The notes under the pieces were generated by a model. That model saw only the letters and a program-made list of their open reading frames with translations. It was not told the origin of the DNA and searched no databases. This document shows positions 35,569 through 44,646 of a DNA stretch of 64,000 nt, piece after piece; position 1 is the first letter of the stretch; every line of letters begins with the position of its first letter. Made by a program: the position numbers and the translations under genes. This DNA is from Niastella yeongjuensis (GTDB lineage Bacteria > Bacteroidota > Bacteroidia > Chitinophagales > Chitinophagaceae), in contig NZ_FOCZ01000010.1 in NCBI RefSeq assembly GCF_900110245.1, forward strand, positions 186,001 through 250,000. Reading direction: 5' to 3'.

Positions 35569-36939
35569 TCAGTCTCTCTTGTTTTGTAAATAATGCCCCA
35601 TCATTAGGGCATCGGGGGGAATGGGCAGCGCATACTTGTTGCTATTGGCCGGTAAGGTATACGGCTGGTTGTTTATCATCCTGGTTGGAATAATGTTACG
35701 CTTTTCAATGTTCAGTCTCCTCATGTCTGTCCAGCGTACGCCTCGCAAAGGCATTTCTTTTCTTCTTTCAATAAGTATCGTATCTAAGGCTTCTTTTGCA
35801 GTCAATGAGGTATAAGGAATAAAAGTGCCGGTTTTATATCTTTGTATCAGCAGCTTATTCAGGTCATTAATGGCGTTGGTAACGTCGCCTGCCCTGGCGC
35901 GGCATTCGGCCCTGATCAGGTACATTTCATCGGTTGCTAAACCGGTAAAAGCATAGTTGGATGCGTTATAAGTATTTTTAAAATTGACCTTACCTCCGGC
36001 TGCTACGGTAAAAAACAGCGAACGCCGCAGATCATTTACTGCATACTGACTATACAACAAGGTATCCAGGTAACAATAGCTAATGCCTTTTACTACATTG
36101 GTTTCACTAATCTTGCTTTGATACATAGTTTCCACATTCGTACGATCGAAGGGCCTCGATGTAATCAGGTCCTTTAAGTTATAATCAATTAGCGCATTAA
36201 ATTGCTTTAAACAATTATCGGCATAGAGGCCTGCATTTTCGTAATCACGCATGCTTAAATATACGCGGGCCAGTAAGGCATTGGCGGCTGGTTTGTTGGG
36301 CCGGTTAAGGTAAATGGTTACTGTTTCCGGTAACAGCTCTTTAGCCAGCTGCAGGTCATTCAATATTTGCGTGTAGGTTTGCTGAATGGATGCTCGTGTT
36401 AACTCTTCATCAACATTGGGCGTAAGCTTTAAAGGTATGCCCAGGTCTGCTGAAGCTGTTTCAGCGTTATATGGCATGGCAAAAACCTGCGCCAGGTTAT
36501 AAAAAGCATAAGCCCTGATAAAAAGGGCAGCACCTTTCAGGTTATTCCATTGTTGCAGGTTGCCCGGTGTTTGGGAAACCTTATTCAATCCATCCAGTAC
36601 TACATTGGCAGTTAATACCTGTTCATAGGGCGTATTCCAGTCTGTAACCTTACCTTCTCCCTCGTAAATATCTTCTGCCCATACATAGGCATTCTTTTCT
36701 TTTTTACTGAGTATTTGCCAGTAACCGGGCAGTATGTAAAAATTATCAGCAGATAACTCGCCTAAAGCAGGTGTAAAACTTAATGTGGCCTCGTCATCGA
36801 GCAGCTGCTGAAAATCTTCAAGGGAAGTTGGAACAACTACATTGGAGTTGGGTTTTTCATCCAGAAATTCCTTTTTGCTGCAGCCGGGCATGCCCAAACA
36901 AAGTATAAATAAGCCGAGATATGTGTTATTAACTTTCAT
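35569..36939 (-). CDS. RagB/SusD-family lipoprotein (locus 3)
   Basis: 456 aa with lipobox LGMPGCSKK (Cys20). The start CSKKEFLDEKPNSN, the N-terminal TSLEDFQQLLDD and the C-terminal ERRKEMPLRGVRWTDMRRLN are classic SusD/RagB, a different branch from the two SusD-like_2 proteins at 6-13 kb. It is the ligand-binding partner of the STN-SusC encoded 19 bp upstream. The last gene of the sigma/FecR/SusCD locus; no TlpA or peptidase gene follows it, unlike many similar loci. Confidence 0.95.
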   Translation of the reverse strand: MKVNNTYLGLFILCLGMPGCSKKEFLDEKPNSNVVVPTSLEDFQQLLDDEATLSFTPALGELSADNFYILPGYWQILSKKEKNAYVWAEDIYEGEGKVTDWNTPYEQVLTANVVLDGLNKVSQTPGNLQQWNNLKGAALFIRAYAFYNLAQVFAMPYNAETASADLGIPLKLTPNVDEELTRASIQQTYTQILNDLQLAKELLPETVTIYLNRPNKPAANALLARVYLSMRDYENAGLYADNCLKQFNALIDYNLKDLITSRPFDRTNVETMYQSKISETNVVKGISYCYLDTLLYSQYAVNDLRRSLFFTVAAGGKVNFKNTYNASNYAFTGLATDEMYLIRAECRARAGDVTNAINDLNKLLIQRYKTGTFIPYTSLTAKEALDTILIERRKEMPLRGVRWTDMRRLNIEKRNIIPTRMINNQPYTLPANSNKYALPIPPDALMMGHYLQNKRD

Positions 36940-36958
36940 TGGAAAAGGAATAAGCTGA

Positions 36959-39900
36959 CTAAAAATCGATTTTTAAACCTGCGGCAATAGTTCTGGGCGG
37001 AATAACACCTGAAATATAATCCGGATCAACACCGGCATGATTGGCCTTCCAAAGAATTCCAAGGTTATTGGTGTACACGTATACCCTGAACTGGTTCACG
37101 GGCAACCACCGCATCTCGCTTTTGTTAAGCTGATAACTTAACTGAACATCCTGCAACCTGATGTGGTCGCCCTTCTCGATCAATATATCCGAATAAGAAT
37201 AAAAACTACTTCTGTTTAAACTCTCAGTAAATGTCATGGATGGTACAGAGGTAATATTTTCATCACCTGGTTTCTGCCACCGCTTTTCATAATCCGGGTG
37301 GCCTGGCACAGGCCCATAGAACAGATTATAATAATTTATGGAAGGTCTTCTGAAATAATATCCCATTTTCCAGGTAATGGTAAACGACAGCTCCATTTGT
37401 TTATAACCGAAATTATTACGAAGGCTACCAAAATAAACCGGGTTGGCCGGGCCTCTGTATATCAGGTTAGAGAGATCCGATGAATTATTTATGGCGCTGT
37501 AATTGTTGCTGATCTCTTTATTGAGGTAACCAAGTGGGTCACCGGTATTCGGATCGAGGCCCATCCATTTTAAACTGTAGATAGAATAAAGCGGTTTGCC
37601 TTTAATGGGACTCATATACCTGGGATCACAATAATACCAAACCGCGCTTTGCTGTACTTTATAATCGGTAACCTTATCTGCATTATAACTAAACAACAGC
37701 GTGCTGAACCATTTAAACTGTTTATTGATGTTTTTAGTGCGAAGCATGATGTCTACGCCTTTGCCCTTCATATCAGCTGTATTCCCCCTGAACTGGGTAA
37801 CACCGGTGGTAGGGTCAAGCGGACTGTTACCAATAAGATCAATTCCTTTACGGGTATAATATTCCAGGCTGCCTTCTACAATACTGTTCTTTGTCGCAAA
37901 ATCAACCCCGAAATTGACCATATGATTCTTTTCCCACCGTAAGGATGGGTTGGGTGGGTTATCGATAGACGCAGACAATACATTATACAGATTGGGCGCA
38001 TCAATACTGGCAGTAGTGAATGCAGACACCGTTCTGTCAACATTGCCTTTGTACCCATTGGTGACACGCAATCTCAAAAGGGGTAACCAGCCAATTGTAT
38101 AAAACTTTTCCTGGTTCAATTCCCAGCTGGCGCCTAGCGACCAAAGGGGTACGCCCTTCTGGTTGGTTTTCACGCCAAAGAGATTCGATTCATCTTTGCG
38201 AATGCTGGCCGATAAAATGTACCTTCTTTGAAAAATGTATTTTGCGTTCAGGTAATAAGAAACAAAATTGTCTGTCTGGGTACGGCTGTTGTTTCTGTAT
38301 TCGATCTTTTTAGAGGCAGCCGGCGCCTGATACAGGGGATAGGTATTCTCGTAATCTACGGGGTAGAGGTTGGACAAACTTTGATTGTACCCATAGGTAC
38401 GTAGGGCATCATAATATGTTTTTGTACCCCTTACCTCTGCGCCCGCCAATGCGGTAAGCTGGTGGTATTGGCTGTGATTGCGATTATACCAGCCAGTATT
38501 ATAGTTTAACTGTGTACGAATGTTGTGCGTTTCATATTGAACTGTATTCTGGTCTAAAATGCTGCCCAGGGGAATATGATGGACGATCAGTCCCGTGTCC
38601 TCTGTAAACTGGTTTATTAAATTACGGGTAAAGTAAGTTTGTTGGCTGTAATAATTATTCTGTTCAATAAATCCTTTATTGTATTGATAAAGAGCCGTTG
38701 CATTCAATCCTTTAAATAGGGTGTATTTAACATCACCATTAATACGATAGTCGGTTGTTTTTGAGGTATTATTACTATTCCTCAGTTCGTCGTAAGGCCG
38801 ATAGTTCCAGTCTAACAGTTTCCCTTTGCCTGCTGTATCTTTAAATGCCTGTCTGATATCTGCAGGTGCGGTTAAGGCATTCCCATAATCATCTACCAGG
38901 TCAAGGTAAGGGTAGGGAGCGTTCAAGGCTCCGATATTATTATTTTGTGCCCGGGCTTCGGTATAAACAATAGCCGTATTCAGTTCCAGTTTCTTTTTTA
39001 ACCAGGAGAATGAATTATTGGCGGTAAGGGTTAAGCGATCATAACCGTTCCTGACCAGGTTGTCAAGGTTTTTATCATAACCCAGTGACAAATAATAATT
39101 ATTGTTGGCGCTGCCACCATTGGCATTTACCGAGTATTGCTGGTTGACGCTGGAGCGGTAGAAATATTTTTCAAGGTCTTTACGTGTATCCTGACCCCGC
39201 AACACATTTAATTGTTGTTCGGCCTCGTCGTGCGAAATCAACTTGTCTCTTTCTTTAATGAGAATTTCAACTACGGGTGATAAGGCCGGGCGAAGCTGGT
39301 TTGATTCATTAATATTATAAAATCCATTACCGAATAGATATTTCTCTACATCTATAAAGTCGGAGGAATTTAATACAGGTTTAAAATACAGGTCAGGTTT
39401 TTGACCTACTGTCACATTGCTGTTGGCGGAAAGTTTAAGCGGCTGGTTATACCGGCCCTTTTTGGTGGTAATAACGATAACTCCATTGCCGGCATAGGCG
39501 CCCCAGATAGAAGCTGCATCTGCGTCTTTTAAAACCGTGATGCTTTCAACATCATTGGGGTTTATGTTATTGATATCGCCGGAATAAGGGAAGTTGTCGA
39601 CTACAATTAAGGGATTGGCATTTGCGTAAATGGTGCTTCTGCCCCGGATGGAAATGTTTGACTGGTTGGTATTGGGGTTAATATTTTTATTGAATGTCAG
39701 CCCACTGGTAATGCCTTCCAGCCGGTCTATAACGCCGGTTGATACGCGGCGGTTGAGCAGTTCATTGTCTATTTTTACAAAAGAGCCCGGGGTTTTATCT
39801 TTTGTGATTTTCTGGTAGCCGGTTGAAACTACCTGCACTTTGTTCAATTCACTAATGTGTTGTTTTAACCTTACATTCAATTCAGGTTCTCCCTGCCAGT

Positions 39901-40402
39901 TAACCTCTTCCGGTTCGTAGTTGATACTGGTAACAATAATGTTCAATTCAATTTCATCTACTCCGTTTAATTTGAATTCGCCGGCTTCGTTGGTGCTGGT
40001 TTGCTGGTGGCTGTCTTTTATGGTAATGGTGGCACCGGGTATGGGATCGCCCTGTTCATTCAATATTTTGCCTTTAATATTGGCTAGCTTTTTACCCATA
40101 ACACTTTGCCGGCCCCGGGGAATTACCGTAACGATCTTGTCTATGATGGTGTAGGTACAGGTCTGGTACCTGAAAAATTCGTCAAGCAGTTGTTCAATAC
40201 TGGCGTTAACAACGTTAATATTTACCGGCTTTATTTGGGAAGAGATGGAATTGGTGTTGAAGATGGTATAGCCTGCCTCTTTTTCCAGCACTTTGCGCAG
40301 GTCGGTAATGGTTACATGCTTTTTGGAGAAAGTGATTTGGGCAAGTGCGGGCACACTTGTAAGTACACAAGCAATGATTAGAAAAGCAGTTATGTGTTTC
40401 AT
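36959..40402 (-). CDS. SusC-family TonB-dependent transducer with STN domain (locus 3)
   Basis: 1147 aa. Signal peptide 1-21 (VPALAQ), then an STN (secretin/TonB short N-terminal) domain at about 25-92 (VTITDLRKVLEKEAGYTIF, SIEQLLDEFF), the signalling domain that contacts FecR. A carboxypeptidase-regulatory-like domain (105-185; IKGKILNEQGDPIPGATI), a plug (about 190-325; VIDRLEGITSGLTFNKN, PLIVVDNFPYSGD, ESITVLKDADAASIWG) and a barrel follow. With the FecR and ECF sigma genes upstream it forms a cell-surface signalling system in which ligand binding induces the transporter's own genes. Confidence 0.96.
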   Translation of the reverse strand: MKHITAFLIIACVLTSVPALAQITFSKKHVTITDLRKVLEKEAGYTIFNTNSISSQIKPVNINVVNASIEQLLDEFFRYQTCTYTIIDKIVTVIPRGRQSVMGKKLANIKGKILNEQGDPIPGATITIKDSHQQTSTNEAGEFKLNGVDEIELNIIVTSINYEPEEVNWQGEPELNVRLKQHISELNKVQVVSTGYQKITKDKTPGSFVKIDNELLNRRVSTGVIDRLEGITSGLTFNKNINPNTNQSNISIRGRSTIYANANPLIVVDNFPYSGDINNINPNDVESITVLKDADAASIWGAYAGNGVIVITTKKGRYNQPLKLSANSNVTVGQKPDLYFKPVLNSSDFIDVEKYLFGNGFYNINESNQLRPALSPVVEILIKERDKLISHDEAEQQLNVLRGQDTRKDLEKYFYRSSVNQQYSVNANGGSANNNYYLSLGYDKNLDNLVRNGYDRLTLTANNSFSWLKKKLELNTAIVYTEARAQNNNIGALNAPYPYLDLVDDYGNALTAPADIRQAFKDTAGKGKLLDWNYRPYDELRNSNNTSKTTDYRINGDVKYTLFKGLNATALYQYNKGFIEQNNYYSQQTYFTRNLINQFTEDTGLIVHHIPLGSILDQNTVQYETHNIRTQLNYNTGWYNRNHSQYHQLTALAGAEVRGTKTYYDALRTYGYNQSLSNLYPVDYENTYPLYQAPAASKKIEYRNNSRTQTDNFVSYYLNAKYIFQRRYILSASIRKDESNLFGVKTNQKGVPLWSLGASWELNQEKFYTIGWLPLLRLRVTNGYKGNVDRTVSAFTTASIDAPNLYNVLSASIDNPPNPSLRWEKNHMVNFGVDFATKNSIVEGSLEYYTRKGIDLIGNSPLDPTTGVTQFRGNTADMKGKGVDIMLRTKNINKQFKWFSTLLFSYNADKVTDYKVQQSAVWYYCDPRYMSPIKGKPLYSIYSLKWMGLDPNTGDPLGYLNKEISNNYSAINNSSDLSNLIYRGPANPVYFGSLRNNFGYKQMELSFTITWKMGYYFRRPSINYYNLFYGPVPGHPDYEKRWQKPGDENITSVPSMTFTESLNRSSFYSYSDILIEKGDHIRLQDVQLSYQLNKSEMRWLPVNQFRVYVYTNNLGILWKANHAGVDPDYISGVIPPRTIAAGLKIDF

Positions 40403-40611
40403 AATCAGAGACCTCCTCCAAATTGAGAAATACCGCCTGAAATACCCCTTGAACTGAAACCTTTATTTCGTGTGTAAAAATAAAAATAGTCAACCAAATG
40501 CCTGCACAATCGGAAAAAAGTTGACTAAAATACAGGTTTTCCCCTTATGGATAACTACATACCATATCCGTGTGTTAAAATTACACTTTCGTATTGATGC
40601 CAGGATGAATA

Positions 40612-40676
40612 TATAAAAAAATTAAGCTACCCAACTGCGAGCCATGAGCGAGCAAGCTCATGGTCGCAGGGCAGCT
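40612..40676 (-). terminator. Long hairpin between fecR and the STN-susC gene
   Basis: An interrupted stem: 40625-40628/40673-40676, 40630-40632/4069-40671 (CCC/GGG), 40636-40640/40664-40668 and 40642-40649/40656-40663 (CCATGAGC/GCTCATGG), loop GAGCAA. Read on the minus strand it is followed by TTAATTTTTTT. It could end the sigma-fecR transcript before susC. Confidence 0.6.
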
Positions 40677-40684
40677 TTTAGCTA

Positions 40685-40729
40685 AACGCTGTTCGGGTTC
40701 ATATCGTTCTCCAATGGAAGAACAGCGTT
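40685..40729. repeat. 10-bp inverted repeat upstream of the STN-susC gene
   Basis: AACGCTGTTC (40685-40694) and GAACAGCGTT (40720-40729) are perfect inverted arms around a 25-nt loop with its own GTTC/GAAC pairing option. Together with the adjacent hairpin it makes the 413-bp gap 40403-40815 strongly structured. The rest of the gap is A/T-rich and holds the susC promoter, which I could not pinpoint. Confidence 0.55.
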
Positions 40730-40815
40730 AGATGTGGTTTAATGATTAACGGGAGAGCAATTATTTTTACCCCTATAAAATAGGTGCCTTTCGTTAATAT
40801 ATAAGTTGAATGTAA

Positions 40816-42087
40816 CTACACTGACGTTACAATGATCGTTCTGTCTTTTTCGTTCAACCTGGCTTTTATATTATTGATATTGAGCAATTTGATTATGTCC
40901 TGGATAGAAGCATCCCGGCGCAGTCTGCCTTCAAAGTCTGTTTCGGGCTTTTTTCCCTGAAACACGACATTGACATCGTACCAGCGTTCTATTTGCCGCA
41001 TAGTGTATTCGAGATCGTGGCCGCCAACCGGGATAAACCCGTTTGTCCAGCCAATTATATCTTCCGCATCAACATGTTGAACGGATATATTGCCTGCACC
41101 AAGTTTTGCCTGTTCGCCGGGGCGTATTGTTTGAAAGCTGTTACCGGAGGTTACTTTTACTTTCCCTTCTACCAGGGTTGTTTTGATGGCACCTTCTTCG
41201 ATGTAGGCCATTACGTTAAAATGGGTGCCCAGTACTTCTACTTCGTTTCTATTTCCGGCCGGGGTGTTTATTTTAACGATAAATGGTGTTTTGGCAATTT
41301 GACCTTTTTGCTGTTGGGCGCCCGGTTGGATTTGGGGGTTAACTTCAAAATAAGCTTCGCCGGTGAGCTCGACAACTCGCTCGTTCCCGGCGAAGGCTAT
41401 AGGAAAACGCAATGATGAAGCCGCATTTAACCAAACTTTACTTCCGTCAGGTAAAGTGATCTGGTATTCGCCCCCTCTTGGGGTAGTAACTGTATTAAAT
41501 AAATCATTTGATTTAACAGATCCGTCAGAATCCGGCTTCTTGTTATATATTAACCGTCCATCAGTCTTGGTTACCTGCATGTGACCCTGTTCGGCCACAT
41601 TTCCATTCTGCACATTGTTCAGAATGATCGATGATCCATCAGCCAGGGTCAGCGTGGCCTTATTACCGCCAGGAATGATCCTGTTTTTTTCGCCACCATT
41701 ATTTTTATTGTTACTGGCTGTTTGGTTGGTTGCGAACTGGCGATTAAAGTACCAGCCGCCTACTGAAAGAAACAGGATGACAACCGCTGCTGCGGCTATT
41801 TTGAAAATAAGCGTCTTTGACGTTTTCTTTTCCGGATACAGATCTATCAGTTTGGCACCGCCATCGATCTTCTGCAGCGTTTTCTTCCATATAGCTTCAC
41901 TATCAGCACTTGCATACAGCCTTAATTTTTCACGTAACTCATTTTTATCGGTGAGTTGTTTGAAAAACGCATCATTATGTTCAGCTTCCGCCAACCATGC
42001 TTTAAGTTCCAGATCCTCTTCTGCACTCAGTCTCTCTTCCAGGAACTTCTCTATCAGACTTGTGATTCTATTTACCTTTTCCTGCAT
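40816..42087 (-). CDS. FecR-family anti-sigma factor
   Basis: 423 aa. A cytosolic N-terminus (1-90; LIEKFLEERLSAEEDLELKAWL) binds the sigma factor; one membrane helix lies at about 91-112 (IFKIAAAAVVILFLSVGGW). The periplasmic FecR domain (about 190-300) shows TTPRGGEYQITLPDGSKVWLNAASSL in pieces, VELTGEAYFEV and VLGTHFNVMAY. The C-terminal DUF4974 (about 345-420; YTMRQIERWYDVNVVFQG) contacts the STN domain. Divided from the sigma gene by 147 bp and from the receptor by a structured gap. Confidence 0.95.
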   Translation of the reverse strand: MQEKVNRITSLIEKFLEERLSAEEDLELKAWLAEAEHNDAFFKQLTDKNELREKLRLYASADSEAIWKKTLQKIDGGAKLIDLYPEKKTSKTLIFKIAAAAVVILFLSVGGWYFNRQFATNQTASNNKNNGGEKNRIIPGGNKATLTLADGSSIILNNVQNGNVAEQGHMQVTKTDGRLIYNKKPDSDGSVKSNDLFNTVTTPRGGEYQITLPDGSKVWLNAASSLRFPIAFAGNERVVELTGEAYFEVNPQIQPGAQQQKGQIAKTPFIVKINTPAGNRNEVEVLGTHFNVMAYIEEGAIKTTLVEGKVKVTSGNSFQTIRPGEQAKLGAGNISVQHVDAEDIIGWTNGFIPVGGHDLEYTMRQIERWYDVNVVFQGKKPETDFEGRLRRDASIQDIIKLLNINNIKARLNEKDRTIIVTSV

Positions 42088-42234
42088 AATTATGGTATTT
42101 AAAACTTCAAAGTGGCCTCAAATCATATGGGAAGCGCCTAACCCTCGGAGCCTTTTTTACCTTCTTATATAAAAACAACGAAGTGACGTTTTTGACAAAA
42201 AAAAACTATAAAAATAAATCTGGGCAATTGTGAC

Positions 42235-42879
42235 TCAGTGCATATATAAAAAAGACACTATGTTTTCGGGGATGGGTTCATTTTTCAGTTTGCAGGTAAT
42301 TGACCCGTTCAGGCAAAAGCTTACAAATACTGCCACCAGTAATCTTTTTTTCAGCAATTGTATGGCCCGTCGTTTCTGGTTCAATACATTTCGCGCGGTG
42401 ATGTGTAGTTTTTCAGCCACCTCATCGGTACTGGCATCTTCAAAATAAATGAGCTTGAAAATGGTTTTGCATTTGTTGGGCAGGGTTTCTATCAGGGGAT
42501 AGATCTTTCGCAACAGTTCGCCCTCTATCATGTCGGTGATAATATCCTGATCGTCTTTGTCTTTTTGTAAATAGGATAATTCACTTTGAGAGGCCGTTTT
42601 TCTTTGAATATGCCTCAGGTAATTCAAACAGGCATTGCGGGTGGCAACAAACAGGAATGCCTTTATATGTTCTTCTGTCTGAAACACAGTATGGCGTTGC
42701 CAAAGTTTTGTAAAGGCTTCAGAAACAATATCTTCAGCCTGCTCTTTGTCCTTTACCAATTGCATGGCACAGGTAAAGAGGATCTTGTTGTAGTTTTCGA
42801 AGATGATTCGAAATGCACTACTGCTTCCTTGATTAAATGCTGCGAGCCAATTTTCCTTTTCCGTAAATTTCTTCTTCAT
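42235..42879 (-). CDS. ECF RNA polymerase sigma-70 factor
   Basis: 214 aa. Region 2 (about 15-85; FRIIFENYNKILFTCAMQLV, EQAEDIVSEAFTKLWQ) and region 4 (about 120-180; IETLPNKCKTIFKLIYFED, TDEVAEKLHITARNVLNQK) are clear. A ~35-residue C-terminal tail with a hydrophobic stretch (LLVAVFVSFCLN) extends beyond the usual end of these factors. It presumably drives the STN-SusC/SusD operon under FecR control. Confidence 0.94.
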   Translation of the reverse strand: MKKKFTEKENWLAAFNQGSSSAFRIIFENYNKILFTCAMQLVKDKEQAEDIVSEAFTKLWQRHTVFQTEEHIKAFLFVATRNACLNYLRHIQRKTASQSELSYLQKDKDDQDIITDMIEGELLRKIYPLIETLPNKCKTIFKLIYFEDASTDEVAEKLHITARNVLNQKRRAIQLLKKRLLVAVFVSFCLNGSITCKLKNEPIPENIVSFLYMH

Positions 42880-43241
42880 CTGGTTTCAATTTATGATCAT
42901 CTGTGTAGGGCCCATATTGGCAACATATGTTTGGCAACCCTCCGGTGCTTACCGAGGGAAATAGGTGATAAGGTTAATGACTATCAATAAATTGCTAATG
43001 GTACAGGAATAACTATCCAGTTTCAATTAACGGAGGTTGCTAAAATCAAGGCAGTCGTGGAACCAGAAATGCACGTTATATGCTTCATCCCTAAAACAAC
43101 TAACGGCGGGCTGCAAGTTTACAAAAATATATTAAAAATTGACTTAAGTGTTTTCTCTGAGTACCAAAAGTGACTAATCTGGTTTTTCCAGTGAAAAAAC
43201 GGTAGCGGGCTTTTGTCATCCAATGGTAAAATATTGGAAGC
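42880..43241. other. Intergenic region upstream of the ECF sigma gene
   Basis: 362 bases without a gene. It contains two direct copies of TTGGCAAC (near 42926 and 42941) and a hairpin CCCTC-GGT-GCTT-ACC-GAGGG with one bulge (about 42947-42967). The rest is A/T-rich and unremarkable. Confidence 0.45.
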
Positions 43242-44051
43242 TTAATAAATGGAAAGATGGCGACTGATGGATTTTTCAAAGATAGAGCGGGCACCATCGG
43301 CGATATTCATCCATTCAAAGGCACCATACATCGCGTCGAAAGCGAGGGGGTGTACCCGTTCATTGATGAATTCAATGTCTTTTTTGGGAAGGGGAATATG
43401 GTTGGGATAACTATACATAAAGGACATGTGCCGGCGGCTGGGCGCTATGTAAATACTGTCACCGGTAAGTAAACAACCTGCTCTTCCGTGATCGGGTAGG
43501 TGCAATACGGTACTTCCGGGAAAATGGCCGCCTACATGAACGATGCTGATATTGTCCCACAGCCTTTTTGAAGCGCCATTCCATAGCTCAATATAACCAC
43601 CCGGGTCTTTGATCCATTCTTTATCGCTGGCATGCAAATAAATAGGACAGTCGAACGCGGTAGCCCAATCCTGCATCAAACTATAGTAATGCGGGTGCGA
43701 AATGGCAATAGCGCTGATACCGCCTAATGACCTGATAAAAGCAATGGTTTGATCATCGATGAATGGCAGGCAATCCCATAAGACATTGCCCGAGGAAGAA
43801 AGCACCAGGTGCGCTTTTTGCGCAATGGCAAATGCCGGTGAAATTCGAAGATCGTATAGGGTTGATAGTAAGCGGGAAAACCGAATGGTGCTCCGGGTAG
43901 CCAGTTCATTGTAGCTCGTCCAGATCTGCCCGGTAAAACCCGGGTATTGCCGGTCGTCTGCACAGATCTCGCAAATAGTGGGAATAATAGAAGTACCGTA
44001 TCGAACACCGCAGGTATTGCAAATGTTCTTTGCCGAAGGCGAAATAATCAT
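43242..44051 (-). CDS. MBL-fold hydrolase with N-terminal Cys-rich segment
   Basis: 269 aa. An N-terminal zinc-ribbon-like segment has four cysteines (CNTCGVRYG, CEIC, residues about 11-31). The metallo-beta-lactamase core follows: SGNVLWDCLPF, SHPHYYSLMQDWA in place of the usual HxHxDH, VHVGGHFPGSTVLHLP and LLTGDSIY. Two of the canonical metal ligands of motif 2 (Asp and the third His) are absent from that motif, so metal content is uncertain. Substrate unknown. Divergent from the tiny ORF at 44244. Confidence 0.82.
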   Translation of the reverse strand: MIISPSAKNICNTCGVRYGTSIIPTICEICADDRQYPGFTGQIWTSYNELATRSTIRFSRLLSTLYDLRISPAFAIAQKAHLVLSSSGNVLWDCLPFIDDQTIAFIRSLGGISAIAISHPHYYSLMQDWATAFDCPIYLHASDKEWIKDPGGYIELWNGASKRLWDNISIVHVGGHFPGSTVLHLPDHGRAGCLLTGDSIYIAPSRRHMSFMYSYPNHIPLPKKDIEFINERVHPLAFDAMYGAFEWMNIADGARSIFEKSISRHLSIY

Positions 44052-44243
44052 AGAAAAGTGTTTGCGTAGAATGCTGCTATAGAGATTCAGACTTTTAACA
44101 ACGTTAACCGGAACGCACTATAATTATTTATATCAGGTTTTCTGATAATGCAAAGTTAATACCAGAAATTTTTCGGTTTTGCCCAAAAAGAGAATGACGT
44201 TTTTTGCGTATATTTATGTTTCACCAAAGAAAAGGAGGTATTC

Positions 44244-44291
44244 ATGAAATCTACAGATCATTCATGGACACTTTCGGTTAGTATCGCCTAA
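44244..44291 (+). CDS. 15-codon ORF with strong ribosome-binding site
   Basis: Encodes MKSTDHSWTLSVSIA. AAAGGAGG (44231-44238) lies 5 nt before the ATG, an optimal Shine-Dalgarno, unusual in this phylum and in this window. A strong terminator follows 43 bp after the stop, so the ORF sits in its own short transcription unit (roughly 44220-44364). It may be a micro-peptide, a leader peptide or part of a small RNA. No family is recognisable at this length. Confidence 0.45.
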   Translation: MKSTDHSWTLSVSIA

Positions 44292-44334
44292 CTGGGGTAT
44301 CGATCCATCAAAATATCTGCTGACAAGTGTCAGG

Positions 44335-44364
44335 ATCCCGACGGTCACCGTCGGGATTTTTTTT
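44335..44364 (+). terminator. Strong terminator after the 15-codon ORF
   Basis: A perfect 10-bp stem ATCCCGACGG/CCGTCGGGAT (44335-44344 with 44348-44357), TCA loop, then eight T residues. Confidence 0.93.
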
Positions 44365-44488
44365 GCACATGGGATTGAGAAAACCAGCTTGTAGGTTGAT
44401 TAGCATTTGTTTACGATACAGGGATTCGCCTATAAAGATTGTAATTGGCTGGAAGCCAATTATTTGAGAAGTCTCTCCCTCGTTTTTC

Positions 44489-44559
44489 TTCGGGATTTCT
44501 TTTGGTCTTCACTGGGAGAATACCGGGTTTTCTTCGGGAAAAGCAAAAGAAATCCCGAA
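44489..44559. repeat. 16-bp perfect inverted repeat
   Basis: TTCGGGATTTCTTTTG (44489-44504) is mirrored by CAAAAGAAATCCCGAA (44544-44559) across 39 bp. Inside, TTTTCTTCGGGA recurs in direct orientation (about 44529). A further hairpin CCGGT-ACAG-ACCGG follows near 44565-44578. The region is non-coding, upstream of the MOSC gene. Confidence 0.8.
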
Positions 44560-44615
44560 CAAGCCCCGGTACAGACCGGGCGCCAACCAAAAGAAATGGC
44601 AGGTTGGGCCGCGGG

Positions 44616-44623
44616 TAATTTTG
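44616..44623 (+). promoter_or_regulatory. TAnnTTTG -7 box of the MOSC gene
   Basis: TAATTTTG, an exact consensus match, 23 bp before ATG 44647; it supports that start over the longer frame from 44407. Confidence 0.5.
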
Positions 44624-44646
44624 ATGCTAAGGTTTTACCTTCGCGT

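Noticed and set aside
44407-44646. Longer N-terminus of the MOSC protein
   Set aside because: The stretch crosses a 16-bp inverted repeat and does not resemble the family, which begins at MLTVSELFIYPIKS.
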